64,000 nt of DNA, from NCBI GenBank assembly GCA_946407895.1, contig CAMJQA010000003.1:1-64000 (forward strand). Reading direction: 5' to 3'. Position 1 is the first letter of the stretch; each line of letters opens with the position of its first letter. A program made the position numbers and the translations under genes. The notes beneath the pieces are model-generated. The model did no database searches and had not been told where the DNA came from. It saw nothing but the letters and a program-made list of their open reading frames with translations. This document shows, piece after piece, positions 50,342 to 59,569 of this stretch. The DNA is from an uncultured Prevotellaceae bacterium. Its GTDB lineage: Bacteria; Bacteroidota; Bacteroidia; Bacteroidales; Bacteroidaceae.

Positions 50342-51337
50342 CTATGATTTAATTGCTGAATCAAATTTTATGTCGCTGGCCGGGAAGTCTATCTTCCTGA
50401 CGAATTGGCATGCCTCGTGTGCGCCGAACTCGCGGTCCATGCCCGAGTCCTCCCATTCCACGGAGAGGGGTCCCTGGTAGTCGTAGGCGTTGAGCACGCG
50501 AATGATTTCCTCGAAATTCACGTCACCGTGGCCCAACGAACGGAAATTCCATCCGCGGCGCAAGTCCCCGAAGTCAATGTGCGAGCAAAGGATGCCGTTG
50601 CGCCCGTTCAGCGTTACGGCGCAGTCCTTCATGTGAACGTGATACACGCGGTCGATGAAATCCTCCAGAAAGACGTGGGGGGCGATGCCCTGCCACTGCA
50701 AGTGGCTCGGGTCGAAGTTCAGCCCGAATTCTGGGCGGTCCTGCATCAGTTCCAGCAAGCGCTTCGTCGTCCAATAGTCGAACGCTATCTCGGCGGGGTG
50801 TACCTCCAGGCAATATTTAATCCCGTTCTCGCGGAAGACGTCGAGTATCGGCAGCCAGAGCTCGCGCACCTCCTGGAAGCCGCGCTCAATCATTTCCTCG
50901 CTCGTCTGGGGGAAGGAGTACATATACTTCCAGATAGTGGAACCCACGAAGCCCGTCACGCAGTAGGCGCCCAGCTTGCGGGCGGCGATGGCTGCGGCCT
51001 TCATCGTCTCCACGGCCCAGGCACGGATTTCGTCGGGGCGGTCCGCCAGCTCCGCCGGAGCGAAGTTATTCAGCCGCGGGTCAGCGTAGTCGCCCACGCA
51101 CTGGCTGGGCACGTGCGCGCAAAGCGCTTTCACAACGAGCCCGTGTCGCCGAAAGATTTCCTTAATCTCTTCCACATAGCCGTCGTCCGCCGCAGCGCGC
51201 AGCGGATCAAGGTGGTTGCCCCATATGGCCAGTTCAATTCCGTCGTACCCCATCTGGGCGGCTTTGCCGCACAGCGTGTCTAAATCCATATCTGCCCACT
51301 GGCAGCTCATAAGAGTTACTAATCTCGCATTCCTCAT
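50342..51337 (-). CDS. sugar phosphate isomerase/epimerase-type TIM-barrel protein
   Basis: A 331-residue AP-endonuclease-2-like TIM barrel. Seen: MGYDGIELAIWGN, KYCLEVHPAEIAFDY (metal-binding Glu, His), GLNFDPSHLQWQGI (Asp, His), YHVHMKDCAV (His) and LSVEWEDSGMD (Glu). No signal peptide, so cytoplasmic. The paralogue at 9305 is exported. First gene of the operon with the Gfo/Idh/MocA oxidoreductase, GH27 and two beta-helix genes, so it probably acts on a sugar or keto-sugar from the glycan these enzymes attack. Confidence 0.88.
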   Translation of the reverse strand: MRNARLVTLMSCQWADMDLDTLCGKAAQMGYDGIELAIWGNHLDPLRAAADDGYVEEIKEIFRRHGLVVKALCAHVPSQCVGDYADPRLNNFAPAELADRPDEIRAWAVETMKAAAIAARKLGAYCVTGFVGSTIWKYMYSFPQTSEEMIERGFQEVRELWLPILDVFRENGIKYCLEVHPAEIAFDYWTTKRLLELMQDRPEFGLNFDPSHLQWQGIAPHVFLEDFIDRVYHVHMKDCAVTLNGRNGILCSHIDFGDLRRGWNFRSLGHGDVNFEEIIRVLNAYDYQGPLSVEWEDSGMDREFGAHEACQFVRKIDFPASDIKFDSAIKS

Positions 51338-51373
51338 AGTGATAAATTATTTAGTGTTGTTATTATGACGGCA

Positions 51374-51406
51374 CAAAGATACGCATTTTTTTTCATTCCG
51401 CCTCAA
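51374..51406 (-). promoter_or_regulatory. promoter of the TIM-barrel/Gfo-Idh/GH27 operon
   Basis: TATCTTTG (51374-51381) and TTG (51404-51406) on the minus strand with a 22-bp spacer; leader about 30 nt. The rest of the 51338-51704 gap holds only the ilvC terminator. Confidence 0.55.
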
Positions 51407-51621
51407 TTTCAACAGCTTTTTTACGCCGACGGGCAAAAATATCCGCTGCCCCCCATTTCCGCAAAGTCCCACCGTCCCGCCGCCAAGCCCTCCACGCGCC
51501 GGAAAAACGTCAATTCCCCCACCGAAGATTTGCAGCATTTCCGTTGTTCATCAAATCCCCCGCCTATGATTTACCCTATTATCAATACTCTTCAAAGTCC
51601 CGCCGACTTTCCGGTCATGAA

Positions 51622-51672
51622 TAAAAAAAGCGGAGTACACCGGGAACAGCGGTTCCCACGGTGTACTCCGAA
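51622..51672 (-). terminator. rho-independent terminator of the ilv operon
   Basis: On the minus strand CGGAGTACACCGTGGGAAC pairs with GTTCCCGGTGTACTCCG (2-nt bulge, short loop) and is followed by CTTTTTTTAT. It is positioned 33 bp after the ilvC stop. Confidence 0.9.
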
Positions 51673-51704
51673 TGCGTTCTGCCCGATGCCGGCGGGAGCG
51701 AGCA

Positions 51705-52748
51705 TCAGTTGTTTTCGGGACGCAGCTGGCGAACCACCTCGGCAGTGCGCCACATCTCGCTGTCGCGCAGGGCGGCCAGTTCCTTCTCCAGTCCAACGCG
51801 GTAATCAGGCTTCGAGTTGGCGTCAATACTAATCTGAGCCTCGTTGCCGCTCTTCACGCTCTGATAGAGCTCCTGCACCACGGGCTTGATGGCGTCGTGG
51901 AAGCGTGGATACCAGTCGAGGGCACCCCGCTGGGCCGTTGTGGAACAGTTGGCGTACATCCAGTCCATGCCCTTGGCGGCGAAGAGTGGCATAAGCGACT
52001 GCGTCAGTTCCTCCACCGTTTCGTTGAAAGCCTCGCTGGGCGTGTGTCCATTCTCGCGCAGCACCTCGTACTGAGCCAGCAGCAAGCCCTGGATGGCACC
52101 CATAAGCGAACCGCGCTCGCCAGTGAGGTCACTCGTGGCCTCGCGCTGGAAGGTGGTCTCGAAAAGATAGCCGCTCCCAATGCCTATGCCCAGAGCCAAG
52201 GTACGCTCCAGTGCGCGGCCCGTGGCATCCTGATATACGGCGTACGAGCTGTTCAGGCCGCGGCCCTCAAGGAACATTGTGCGCAGGCTGGTGCCCGAAC
52301 CCTTGGGTGCTACCATGATGACGTCGATGTCCTTCTGTGGCACGCAGCCCGTGCGGTCGTTCCATGTGATGGCGAAGCCGTGGCTGAAGTAGAGTGCCTT
52401 GCCGGGCGTCAGATACTGCTTCAGGGTGGGCCATACGCTCATGACGGCAGCGTCTGAAAGCAGGCACATCACGATGGTGCCCCGCTGTGCAGCCTCTTCG
52501 ATGCTGAAGAGGGTCTGGCCTGGCACCCATCCGTCGGCAATGGCCTTCTCGAAGGTCTTGCCCTGGCGCTGGCCTACGATGACGTTGAAGCCGTTGTCCC
52601 TCAGGTTGCATGCCTGGCCGGGGCCCTGCACGCCGTAACCTATCACTGCAATCGTTTCGTCCTTCAGGATTTCACGTGCTTTCTCCAGAGGAAACTCCTC
52701 GCGGGTCATCACTTCCTCGATGACTCCGCCAAAATTCATTTTTGCCAT
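51705..52748 (-). CDS. ilvC: ketol-acid reductoisomerase
   Basis: A 347-residue class I KARI that converts 2-acetolactate to 2,3-dihydroxyisovalerate with NADPH and Mg2+. Seen: VIGYGVQGPGQACNLRDNG Rossmann loop, VAPKGSGTSLR, and in the C-terminal knotted domain DLTGERGSLMGAIQGLLLAQYEVL (metal-binding Asp/Glu) and NEAQISIDANSKPD. Last gene of the ilv operon. Confidence 0.97.
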   Translation of the reverse strand: MAKMNFGGVIEEVMTREEFPLEKAREILKDETIAVIGYGVQGPGQACNLRDNGFNVIVGQRQGKTFEKAIADGWVPGQTLFSIEEAAQRGTIVMCLLSDAAVMSVWPTLKQYLTPGKALYFSHGFAITWNDRTGCVPQKDIDVIMVAPKGSGTSLRTMFLEGRGLNSSYAVYQDATGRALERTLALGIGIGSGYLFETTFQREATSDLTGERGSLMGAIQGLLLAQYEVLRENGHTPSEAFNETVEELTQSLMPLFAAKGMDWMYANCSTTAQRGALDWYPRFHDAIKPVVQELYQSVKSGNEAQISIDANSKPDYRVGLEKELAALRDSEMWRTAEVVRQLRPENN

Positions 52749-52819
52749 AATCGTTGATGTTAAATGTTATATATAAAACTTTTCATACTTTATTATCTGC
52801 ATCGATGCCTGCATACGCG

Positions 52820-53599
52820 TCAGATGAACGATATGCGGGCCCTGCACACGGTCTCGGCGCCGTTCTTGCGCACCTCTACGTCGGCCTCCCGAGGCCCGGT
52901 GTCCACCCGCCAGAAGTCAAGGCGGTCTCCGCCGTGCGCCTCGGCCACGTAAGCGATCTCCAGGCGGAGCACCTGACAGCCGAGATGCCACTCCAGGGGC
53001 CAGAGGTCGATGATGTGCTCAATGTACTTCACGCTGTTGATGTGTCCGTTGATGTCCACATCGCTGTAATACGTATCTATGGAGCGCACGAGCTCGGCGC
53101 CGTCGGGCATCTTCACGTGCCCGCCCTTCTCGATGGGGCATGGCTTGTCCTTCTCAATCCACTGGTTGATGGCGCCGTCCCCGATGCTGAAGATGTCGGT
53201 GGGCTGGCGCGTCTGGGTGTCGATCATGGCCCAGATGCTGCGCCCGAAGCCGATGGTAACGCCGTCAGCCCCCACAATGTGGAAATTGCGGCTGGTGAAG
53301 TAGCGCATGGCCGACTCCACCCACGTCTCCACCGTGAAGCGTTCGTTCTGCCGGGGCATCGTTTTCATCTCGATGGCCAGGCGCGAGAGCACCCAGGCGC
53401 GGTTGATGGTCTGCAGGTAGCTCATGCCGAAGCCGCGGGCCGTGGAGTGGAAATCGGCGGCATTGAGCATGTGGTTGCCAAGGTGGCCCAGGAAGAGGCG
53501 CCCCACGCAGTCGCAGTGGAAGGGCTCGGCCAGGAATTCGTATCGTCCCACCTTGTCCGACGCCGGTGCATTCTTCATCTGCAAGATATCCTTCGTCAT
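52820..53599 (-). CDS. acyl-ACP thioesterase
   Basis: A 259-residue Acyl-ACP_TE (FatA/FatB-like) protein with two hot-dog domains: first about 15-145 (NHMLNAADFHSTARGFGMSYLQ; WVLSRLAIEMKTMPRQNERFTVETW), second about 165-259 (YSDVDINGHINSVKYIEHIIDLWP, with the conserved Asp/Asn/His). It releases fatty acids from ACP in the cytoplasm. It stands between ilvN and ilvC, a gene order I recall from other Bacteroidetes; the reason for linking it to branched-chain synthesis is unknown, though branched-chain fatty acid primers derive from this pathway. Confidence 0.9.
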   Translation of the reverse strand: MTKDILQMKNAPASDKVGRYEFLAEPFHCDCVGRLFLGHLGNHMLNAADFHSTARGFGMSYLQTINRAWVLSRLAIEMKTMPRQNERFTVETWVESAMRYFTSRNFHIVGADGVTIGFGRSIWAMIDTQTRQPTDIFSIGDGAINQWIEKDKPCPIEKGGHVKMPDGAELVRSIDTYYSDVDINGHINSVKYIEHIIDLWPLEWHLGCQVLRLEIAYVAEAHGGDRLDFWRVDTGPREADVEVRKNGAETVCRARISFI

Positions 53600-53611
53600 G
53601 GTGCCGTCTGA

Positions 53612-54178
53612 TTATATTTCACCGCCGTTGCCGGACTGCTCCGTACTCTGCTCGCGCTGCTCCAGGAACTTGCTGACCTCCTCCTGCATGCCGCGGGTGA
53701 CGGCAATGCGGCCCGAGCGGGTGTACTGAAGCACGCAGCCAAACTCGTCGAGGGCGCGGTAGAGTGAGATGATGTGGTCCGTGACGCCGTACTTCATGAC
53801 GATGCTGTACGTGGGGTTCACCTCGATGATGCTGGCGTCGTGCCGGCGTATGGTGCGCGATATCTCGGGATTGTTCAGCACGTCTTGGGTGGACAGCTTG
53901 TACAGGCCCGACTCGCGGATGAACAACTGGTCATCGGTGAAGTAGTTGGCCTTCACTACGTCTATCTTCTTCTCAATCTGCTTGGTTATCTTCACGATCT
54001 GGTCCTCGTCGCTCCAGGCCGTGATGGTGTACTTGTGCACACCGGGTATGCTGGAGGCCGATACGTTGAGGCTTTCGATATTCACCTGCCGGCGGGTGAA
54101 GACGGCGGTAATCTGGTTCAGGATACCGGCTATGTTCTCGGAATAGACCAGCAGGGTGTATAGTTTCTTCTCTTCCAT
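53612..54178 (-). CDS. ilvN: acetolactate synthase small (regulatory) subunit
   Basis: A 188-residue IlvH/IlvN-type protein. N-terminal ACT domain (YTLLVYSENIAGILNQITAVFTRRQVNIESL, 7-37) with the glycine/asparagine region that binds valine, and a C-terminal ALS_ss_C domain. It activates IlvB and confers feedback control. It starts 21 bp after ilvB. Confidence 0.94.
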   Translation of the reverse strand: MEEKKLYTLLVYSENIAGILNQITAVFTRRQVNIESLNVSASSIPGVHKYTITAWSDEDQIVKITKQIEKKIDVVKANYFTDDQLFIRESGLYKLSTQDVLNNPEISRTIRRHDASIIEVNPTYSIVMKYGVTDHIISLYRALDEFGCVLQYTRSGRIAVTRGMQEEVSKFLEQREQSTEQSGNGGEI

Positions 54179-54199
54179 ATTCTAATCTGTGCTATTACG

Positions 54200-55912
54200 T
54201 TACACTCCGGGTTCAAGCATCATGTCACTCACACTCATACCCGGCGGCGTCATGGGCATTACATCGTCGTCCTCCAATATGGCGCACTCCATGATGTAGG
54301 GCCCCGGGGAGGAGAGCATCTTGCTGACGGCGTCGCGGAGGCAACGGCGCTCGGTAACGGCCTGGTAGGGGATGCCGTAGCCCTGGGCGATAAGCTCGTA
54401 GCAGGGGTTCATCATTCGGGTGAACGACTTGCGCCGCTGCCAGAACATGTCTTGCCACTGGCGCACGTTACCCAGGTAGTGATTGTTCAGGAGAATCATC
54501 TTTACGGGTGCCTGCTGCTCCATGATGGTGCCCAGTTCTTCTATGCACATCTGGAATCCGCCGTCGCCCATGAAGCAACATACCGTGCGGTTGGGGGCGC
54601 CGAAGGTGGCGCCGATGGCTGCGGGCATACCGTAGCCCATGGTGCCCAGTCCGCCGCTGGTGCAGATGCTGCGCTGGTGGTGATACTTGAAGTAGCGGGT
54701 GGCGAAGAGCTGGTTCTGCCCCACGTCGGTGACCAGTATGGTATCGTCGGGGCTGAGTTCTGCCACGGCGTTGACCACCTCGCCCATCAGCAGCGGGCCA
54801 TTGGCGGGGTGGATGGCAGGCTCAATTACCTTCTGTCGCTCGAGTTCGGCCAGGGGAAGGAATGACTGGCGCCACTCGCTGTGGTCACCCTTCTGGATGA
54901 GGGCGGTCAGTGCGGGCAGCGACTCCTTGCAGTCTGCCACTACGGCTACATCGGTCCTGACGTTCTTGTCTATCTCGCTGCGGTCGATATCCAGGTGTAT
55001 CACCTTGGCCTGTCGCGCGTAGGTCTTGAGGTTGCCCGTCACGCGGTCGCTGAACCTCATGCCGATGGCAATGAGCACGTCGCACTCCTGCTCCTTCAGG
55101 TTGGGGGCGTAGTTACCGTGCATGCCCAGCATCCCCACGTTGAGTGGGTGGTTGGATGGTAGGGCCGAGAGGCCCAGCATAGTGCGCCCGGCAGGTATGT
55201 CGGCCTTTTCCAGGAAGTGGCGCAATTCCTCCTGTGCATTTCCCAGCTCCACGCCCTGCCCCACGAGTGCCAGGGGCTTGCGAGCCTGGTTGATGAGGGT
55301 TGCGGCTCGGGCCACGGCGTCATGGTCGAGCTCAGGATAGGCCACGTAGGAGCGTACGAAGTCAACGTGGCGGGGCTTGAACACCACCATCTCGGTCTGG
55401 GCGTTCTTAGGGAAGTCGAGCACGACGGGCCCGGGTCGTCCACTGCGTGCGATGTAGAAGGCGCGACTCACGGCCCATGCGATGTCCTCGGCATGGCGTA
55501 TCTGGTAGCTCCACTTTGAGATGGGCTGTGCCACGCCAACGAGGTCAACCTCCTGGAAGGCGTCGGTGCCGAGGGCGCCGATGGGAACCTGGCCGGCGAT
55601 GACGACGATGGGCGTGGAGTCGAGCATGGCGTCGGCCACGCCCGTCAGGGTATTGGTGGCACCGGGGCCGCTTGTCACCAGGGCCACGCCGACGCGGCCG
55701 GTTACGCGGGCATAGCCCTCGGCGGCGTGTGTGGCGCCCTGCTCGTGGCGCACGAGTATGTGGTCGAAGGCTTTTTGGGGTCCCCGGGTATAGTCGTAGA
55801 GGGCGTCATAGACGGGCATGATAGAGCCGCCGGGATAGCCGAAGATGGTCTCCACGCCCTCGTTTTGCAAGGCGCGCATCAGGGCCTCGCTGCCTGTTAT
55901 CATATTACTCAT
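54200..55912 (-). CDS. ilvB: acetolactate synthase large subunit
   Basis: A 570-residue ThDP enzyme that condenses two pyruvates to 2-acetolactate (or pyruvate and 2-oxobutyrate). Seen: EALMRALQNEGVETIFGYPGG, the catalytic Glu in HILVRHEQGATHAAEGYAR, FAD-binding middle domain, and the ThDP motif GDGGFQMCIEELGT...NNHYLGNVRQW. The start MSNMITGSEAL was chosen because upstream in-frame residues lie within the ilvD end and show no similarity. Confidence 0.96.
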   Translation of the reverse strand: MSNMITGSEALMRALQNEGVETIFGYPGGSIMPVYDALYDYTRGPQKAFDHILVRHEQGATHAAEGYARVTGRVGVALVTSGPGATNTLTGVADAMLDSTPIVVIAGQVPIGALGTDAFQEVDLVGVAQPISKWSYQIRHAEDIAWAVSRAFYIARSGRPGPVVLDFPKNAQTEMVVFKPRHVDFVRSYVAYPELDHDAVARAATLINQARKPLALVGQGVELGNAQEELRHFLEKADIPAGRTMLGLSALPSNHPLNVGMLGMHGNYAPNLKEQECDVLIAIGMRFSDRVTGNLKTYARQAKVIHLDIDRSEIDKNVRTDVAVVADCKESLPALTALIQKGDHSEWRQSFLPLAELERQKVIEPAIHPANGPLLMGEVVNAVAELSPDDTILVTDVGQNQLFATRYFKYHHQRSICTSGGLGTMGYGMPAAIGATFGAPNRTVCCFMGDGGFQMCIEELGTIMEQQAPVKMILLNNHYLGNVRQWQDMFWQRRKSFTRMMNPCYELIAQGYGIPYQAVTERRCLRDAVSKMLSSPGPYIMECAILEDDDVMPMTPPGMSVSDMMLEPGV

Positions 55913-55956
55913 TATAATATTATATATAGATGTGTGTGGGCCTTGGCTGCCAAGGC

Positions 55957-57759
55957 TCATTCGATTATCCTTACTCCGCCCTTGTCGGCGCTGGAGACGC
56001 TCTGTGCGTAGGCACGGAGGGCCTTGCTTACCTGCCGATGTCGTCGCAGGGGCTGCTGGGGCCGTGCGGCGAGTTCTTCGGGGGTGAGGCGGACGTTGAT
56101 GCTGCGGGCTGGAATGTCGATGTCGATGATGTCGCCGTCAACGATCTTGCCTATGTTGCCTCCGCTGGCTGCCTCGGGGCTTACGTGGCCGATGCTGAGG
56201 CCGCTAGTGCCGCCACTGAATCGTCCGTCGGTGACGAGTGCGCACTGTTTGCCCAGGTGCATGGACTTTATGTAGCTGGTGGGGTATAGCATTTCCTGCA
56301 TGCCGGGGCCGCCTTTGGGCCCTTCGTGGGTGATGACGACGACGTCGCCTGCCTTCACCCGCCCGCCCAGGATGCCCTCGCAGGCGTCTTCCTGACTGTC
56401 GAAGACCACGGCAGGGCCGCTGAAGCGCCAGATACTCTCGTCCACGCCGGCGGTCTTTACGACGCAGCCGTCCTGTGCTATGTTGCCGAAGAGGACGGCC
56501 ATGCCGCCGTCGCGGGTGTAGGCGTGCTCGATGTCGCGTATGCAGCCGTTTACGCGGTCAGTGTCGAGGGATGGGTAGTAGGTCTCCTGTTCGCCGAGCT
56601 GGTTGCAGAATCGCCCGGCGGGGGCGCTGCTGTAGATGCGCATGGCCTCGGGGTCGATGCGTGGCTTGAGTATGCTGTATCGTTCGATGTCCTGTGCCAG
56701 AGTCTGACCATTGACACGGCGCACGCTGGTGTCGATGAGTCCGCCCTTGGCCAGCTCGCCCAGGAGGTTGAGCATTCCCCCGGCGCGGCCGCACTCCTGC
56801 ACGCTGTACTTCTGGCTGTTGGGTGCCAGTTTGCAAAGGAATGGCGTTCGGCGCGAAAGGCGGTCGATGTCGGCCATGGTGAAGTCCACTTCGGCCTCCT
56901 GTGCTATGGCGAGGAGGTGTAGTACGGTGTTTGTGCTGGCTCCCATGGCTATGTCGAGTGTCATGGCGTTGAGGAAGGCCTGTCGGGTGGCTATGTTACG
57001 GGGAAGCACGCTGTCGTCGCCCTGCTCGTAGTATGCTAGGGCGTTGTGCACAATCTGTCGGGCGGCCTGCTGCATGAGCCAGACGCGGTTCTGGTGGGTG
57101 GCCAGGATTGTGCCATTGCCGGGCAGGGAGAGTCCAATGGCTTCGGTGAGGTTGTTCATGGAGTTGGCGGTGAACATGCCGCTGCAGCAGCCGCATCCGG
57201 GGCAGGCCCGGTTCTCCACCTCGGCGAGCTCCTGGTCGCTGACGGTGGGGTCGGCGCCCTTTATCATGGCGGCTATGAGGTCGAGGTTCTCACCCTTGTA
57301 CTGCCCGGCCTCCATGGGCCCGCCGGAGACGAATACAGCGGGTATGTTGAGTCTCATGGCGGCCATGAGCATGCCGGGTGTTATTTTGTCGCAGTTGGAG
57401 ATGCATATCATGGCATCGGCTTTGTGGGCATTCACCATGTACTCCACGGAGTCTGCTATGATGTCGCGGCTGGGTAGGCTGTAGAGCATGCCGTCGTGTC
57501 CCATAGCTATGCCGTCGTCGATGGCTATGGTGTTGAATTCGGCGGCGTAGCATCCCATACTCTCTATCTCGGCCTTGATGATCTGCCCGGCCTCGTGCAG
57601 GTGTGTGTGGCCGGGTACGAACTGGGTGAAGGAGTTGACGACAGCTATGATGGGCCGTCCAAACTGCTCGCGCTTCATGCCATTTGCCACCCATAGGGCG
57701 CGTGCACCGGCCATGCGGCGGCCCTCGGTGCATACTGCACTCCTTAACTGATGTTTCAT
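55957..57759 (-). CDS. ilvD: dihydroxy-acid dehydratase
   Basis: A 600-residue IlvD that makes 2-oxo acids from 2,3-dihydroxy acids in valine and isoleucine synthesis. Fe-S cluster and metal motifs: [42 protein letters not shown] and [20 protein letters not shown]. First gene of the operon ilvD-ilvB-ilvN-thioesterase-ilvC, with a consensus promoter at 57810-57840. Confidence 0.97.
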   Translation of the reverse strand: MKHQLRSAVCTEGRRMAGARALWVANGMKREQFGRPIIAVVNSFTQFVPGHTHLHEAGQIIKAEIESMGCYAAEFNTIAIDDGIAMGHDGMLYSLPSRDIIADSVEYMVNAHKADAMICISNCDKITPGMLMAAMRLNIPAVFVSGGPMEAGQYKGENLDLIAAMIKGADPTVSDQELAEVENRACPGCGCCSGMFTANSMNNLTEAIGLSLPGNGTILATHQNRVWLMQQAARQIVHNALAYYEQGDDSVLPRNIATRQAFLNAMTLDIAMGASTNTVLHLLAIAQEAEVDFTMADIDRLSRRTPFLCKLAPNSQKYSVQECGRAGGMLNLLGELAKGGLIDTSVRRVNGQTLAQDIERYSILKPRIDPEAMRIYSSAPAGRFCNQLGEQETYYPSLDTDRVNGCIRDIEHAYTRDGGMAVLFGNIAQDGCVVKTAGVDESIWRFSGPAVVFDSQEDACEGILGGRVKAGDVVVITHEGPKGGPGMQEMLYPTSYIKSMHLGKQCALVTDGRFSGGTSGLSIGHVSPEAASGGNIGKIVDGDIIDIDIPARSINVRLTPEELAARPQQPLRRHRQVSKALRAYAQSVSSADKGGVRIIE

Positions 57760-57809
57760 CTTACGGTGTGATTTACTTTATACCTTATATTTTATAACTT
57801 AACGGGCTG

Positions 57810-57840
57810 CAAAATTACACAATTTATTCCTTTCGGGCAA
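57810..57840 (-). promoter_or_regulatory. promoter of the ilv operon
   Basis: TTG (57838-57840), 20-bp spacer, TAATTTTG (57810-57817) on the minus strand; leader about 45 nt. Confidence 0.75.
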
Positions 57841-57992
57841 GGATTACGGGATTTTTGTAAGGAATAAAGGGCGAAATGGCATAAATATGTTGCCGTGGGG
57901 GGGGGATGGCTGCGCCCGTGGGGGCATAGGTGACAGATGATGAAAGCGGGGCTGGATGCTCCGCTTTCATGGGGTGTGGGCTTCTTGCTTGA

Positions 57993-58032
57993 GGGCGGGG
58001 AGGGTTACTCCATGCCGTCGCCGGCATCGGGG
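57993..58032. repeat. repeat copy 2: detached DUF6261-gene-like tail
   Basis: Near-identical to 40961-41004. On the minus strand it reads ADPSPDAGDGME and stop, matching the C-terminus DPDPDAGDGME of the DUF6261-like protein, but an in-frame stop lies about 24 codons upstream. It is a small duplicated fragment in the spacer 57760-58200, which otherwise holds only promoters. Confidence 0.65.
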
Positions 58033-58166
58033 GACGGGTCGGCTGACGCCGCTGCCAAGTCAGGCGGGCGCACGCCTCACAGCACAGGCCAGCCGGCAAA
58101 CAGACCGCAAAAACGCCGGAGATTTGCGGAATGAGCGCGCATCGCCGTGAAAAACCCGCTTTTTTT

Positions 58167-58196
58167 TTGAAAATAAGACGAATTTCGCTAAATTTG
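58167..58196 (+). promoter_or_regulatory. promoter of the serine hydrolase gene
   Basis: TTG (58167-58169), 19-bp spacer, TAAATTTG (58189-58196), then CGAC and the start codon TTG at 58201. Confidence 0.68.
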
Positions 58197-58200
58197 CGAC

Positions 58201-59325
58201 TTGAAACTCAAGAAAAAGTTGAAAACAACGATTATCCTCATGCTGGCCGGCCTGCTCAGCAGCGCCGGCTGTCTTGCGCAAGGCAGTGCCGACGCGCTGA
58301 GCGCGGCCTCGCCCGGCGCGCAGCAACAGAGAAGTGAAATTGTCCTCCGCCGGAAGAAGCCCGGCAAGCGCATCATGCAGGCCATGATGCAGTACAGGCA
58401 GGCGGCGATTGACGGAAAAGTAAATCTGCACAGCGTAATGTTGCTGCAGCACGGCCGCGTGCTCTACGAGGAGTGGATGGGCGAAGGCGCCCCCGAGAAG
58501 CCGCATGTGTTGCACAGCGTCAGCAAGACGTTCACGTCCACGGCCGTGGGGCTGGCCGTCGGCGAGGGGCTGCTCAGCCTCGACGACCCCGTCATCAAGT
58601 TTTTCCCCGACAAGCTGCCGCCCGAGCCGTCGGACCGCCTGCGCCGCATGACGGTGCGACACCTGCTCACCATGACGTGCGGCCACGGCAAGGAACCGTC
58701 CGCCGCGACGCGGAATCTCGAGGGTGCCGACTGGGTACGGGGCTTCCTCGCCTGGCCCGTGGAATATGAGCCCGGCAGCCGCTTCTGCTACAACAGCATG
58801 GGCACGTATATGCTCTCCGCCATCGTGCAGAAGGTGTCGGGGCAGAAAATCGTGGACTACCTGATGCCCCGCCTGTTCGGGCCCCTCGGCATCGCCCGGC
58901 CACGGTGGGAAGAGAGTCCGCAGGGCATCAACTGCGGCGGATGGGGACTCTATCTGCGCACGGAGGACCTGGCGAAGATGGGCCAGCTCTTGCTGCAGAA
59001 GGGGCGGTGGCAGGGCCGGCAGATTCTGCCACCGGGCTGGGTGGACGAGGCCAGCGCGCGCCAGGTGGCCTGCCAGCCAGCCGGAATGACACCGGAGCGC
59101 CTGGCCGACAGCGGGCTGAACGCCGGGAACAGCGACTGGGTGCAAGGCTACGGCTACCAGATGTGGCGCTGCCGCCATAATGCGTTCCGCGCCGACGGCG
59201 CCTACGGGCAGTACATCATCGTCATGCCGCAGCAGGATGCCGTCGTAATCAACACGGCGCAGCAGGGCGACCTCCAGCAGGAGCTCAACCTAGTGTGGGA
59301 TTATATCCTGCCAGCGTTGCAGTGA
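58201..59325 (+). CDS. secreted serine hydrolase (class C beta-lactamase family)
   Basis: A 374-residue protein. The start is TTG at 58201, supported by a Lys-rich n-region (KLKKKLKT) in front of the hydrophobic signal and by the promoter ending four bases upstream; the ATG at 58240 would cut the signal in half. LSSAGC (Cys 24) is a possible lipobox. The catalytic S106-x-x-K109 (HSVSKTF) and RFCYNSMG (Tyr motif) are clear, with AYGQYIIVMPQQ near the C-terminus. Family members are DD-peptidases, esterases or beta-lactamases; the exact substrate is unknown. Monocistronic. Confidence 0.87.
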   Translation: MKLKKKLKTTIILMLAGLLSSAGCLAQGSADALSAASPGAQQQRSEIVLRRKKPGKRIMQAMMQYRQAAIDGKVNLHSVMLLQHGRVLYEEWMGEGAPEKPHVLHSVSKTFTSTAVGLAVGEGLLSLDDPVIKFFPDKLPPEPSDRLRRMTVRHLLTMTCGHGKEPSAATRNLEGADWVRGFLAWPVEYEPGSRFCYNSMGTYMLSAIVQKVSGQKIVDYLMPRLFGPLGIARPRWEESPQGINCGGWGLYLRTEDLAKMGQLLLQKGRWQGRQILPPGWVDEASARQVACQPAGMTPERLADSGLNAGNSDWVQGYGYQMWRCRHNAFRADGAYGQYIIVMPQQDAVVINTAQQGDLQQELNLVWDYILPALQ

Positions 59326-59392
59326 ACAGGGCGGCAACGCATCATCTGCTGACTGCAATGAAATAATAAGGTCGGTCAGCCATCAACACAAA

Positions 59393-59445
59393 GCGGCGCC
59401 CTTCCACCGCCTGCGATAATCGCTTGGAAGACGGAAGGGCGCCGC
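59393..59445. terminator. probable bidirectional terminator
   Basis: GCGGCGCCCTTCC (59393-59405) and GGAAGGGCGCCGC (59433-59445) form a perfect 13-bp GC-rich stem between convergent genes. There is no strong T-run. Confidence 0.55.
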
Positions 59446-59482
59446 TATTATTATGCATTAAAAGTCGCTGGGATGGGGCGAA

Positions 59483-59552
59483 TCAGCGTTCAGTTCGGTG
59501 CATCGTTTCCGGGGGGAAGGGGTTCAGCGTTCAGAACGTTGCATCATTTCCA
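59483..59552. repeat. imperfect direct repeat
   Basis: Two copies of TCAGCGTTCAG followed by a GTGCATCGTTTCC or GTTGCATCATTTCC block, about 38 bp apart, in the spacer before the endonuclease/phosphatase gene. Confidence 0.5.
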
Positions 59553-59569
59553 GTCGAAATCATTTCAAA

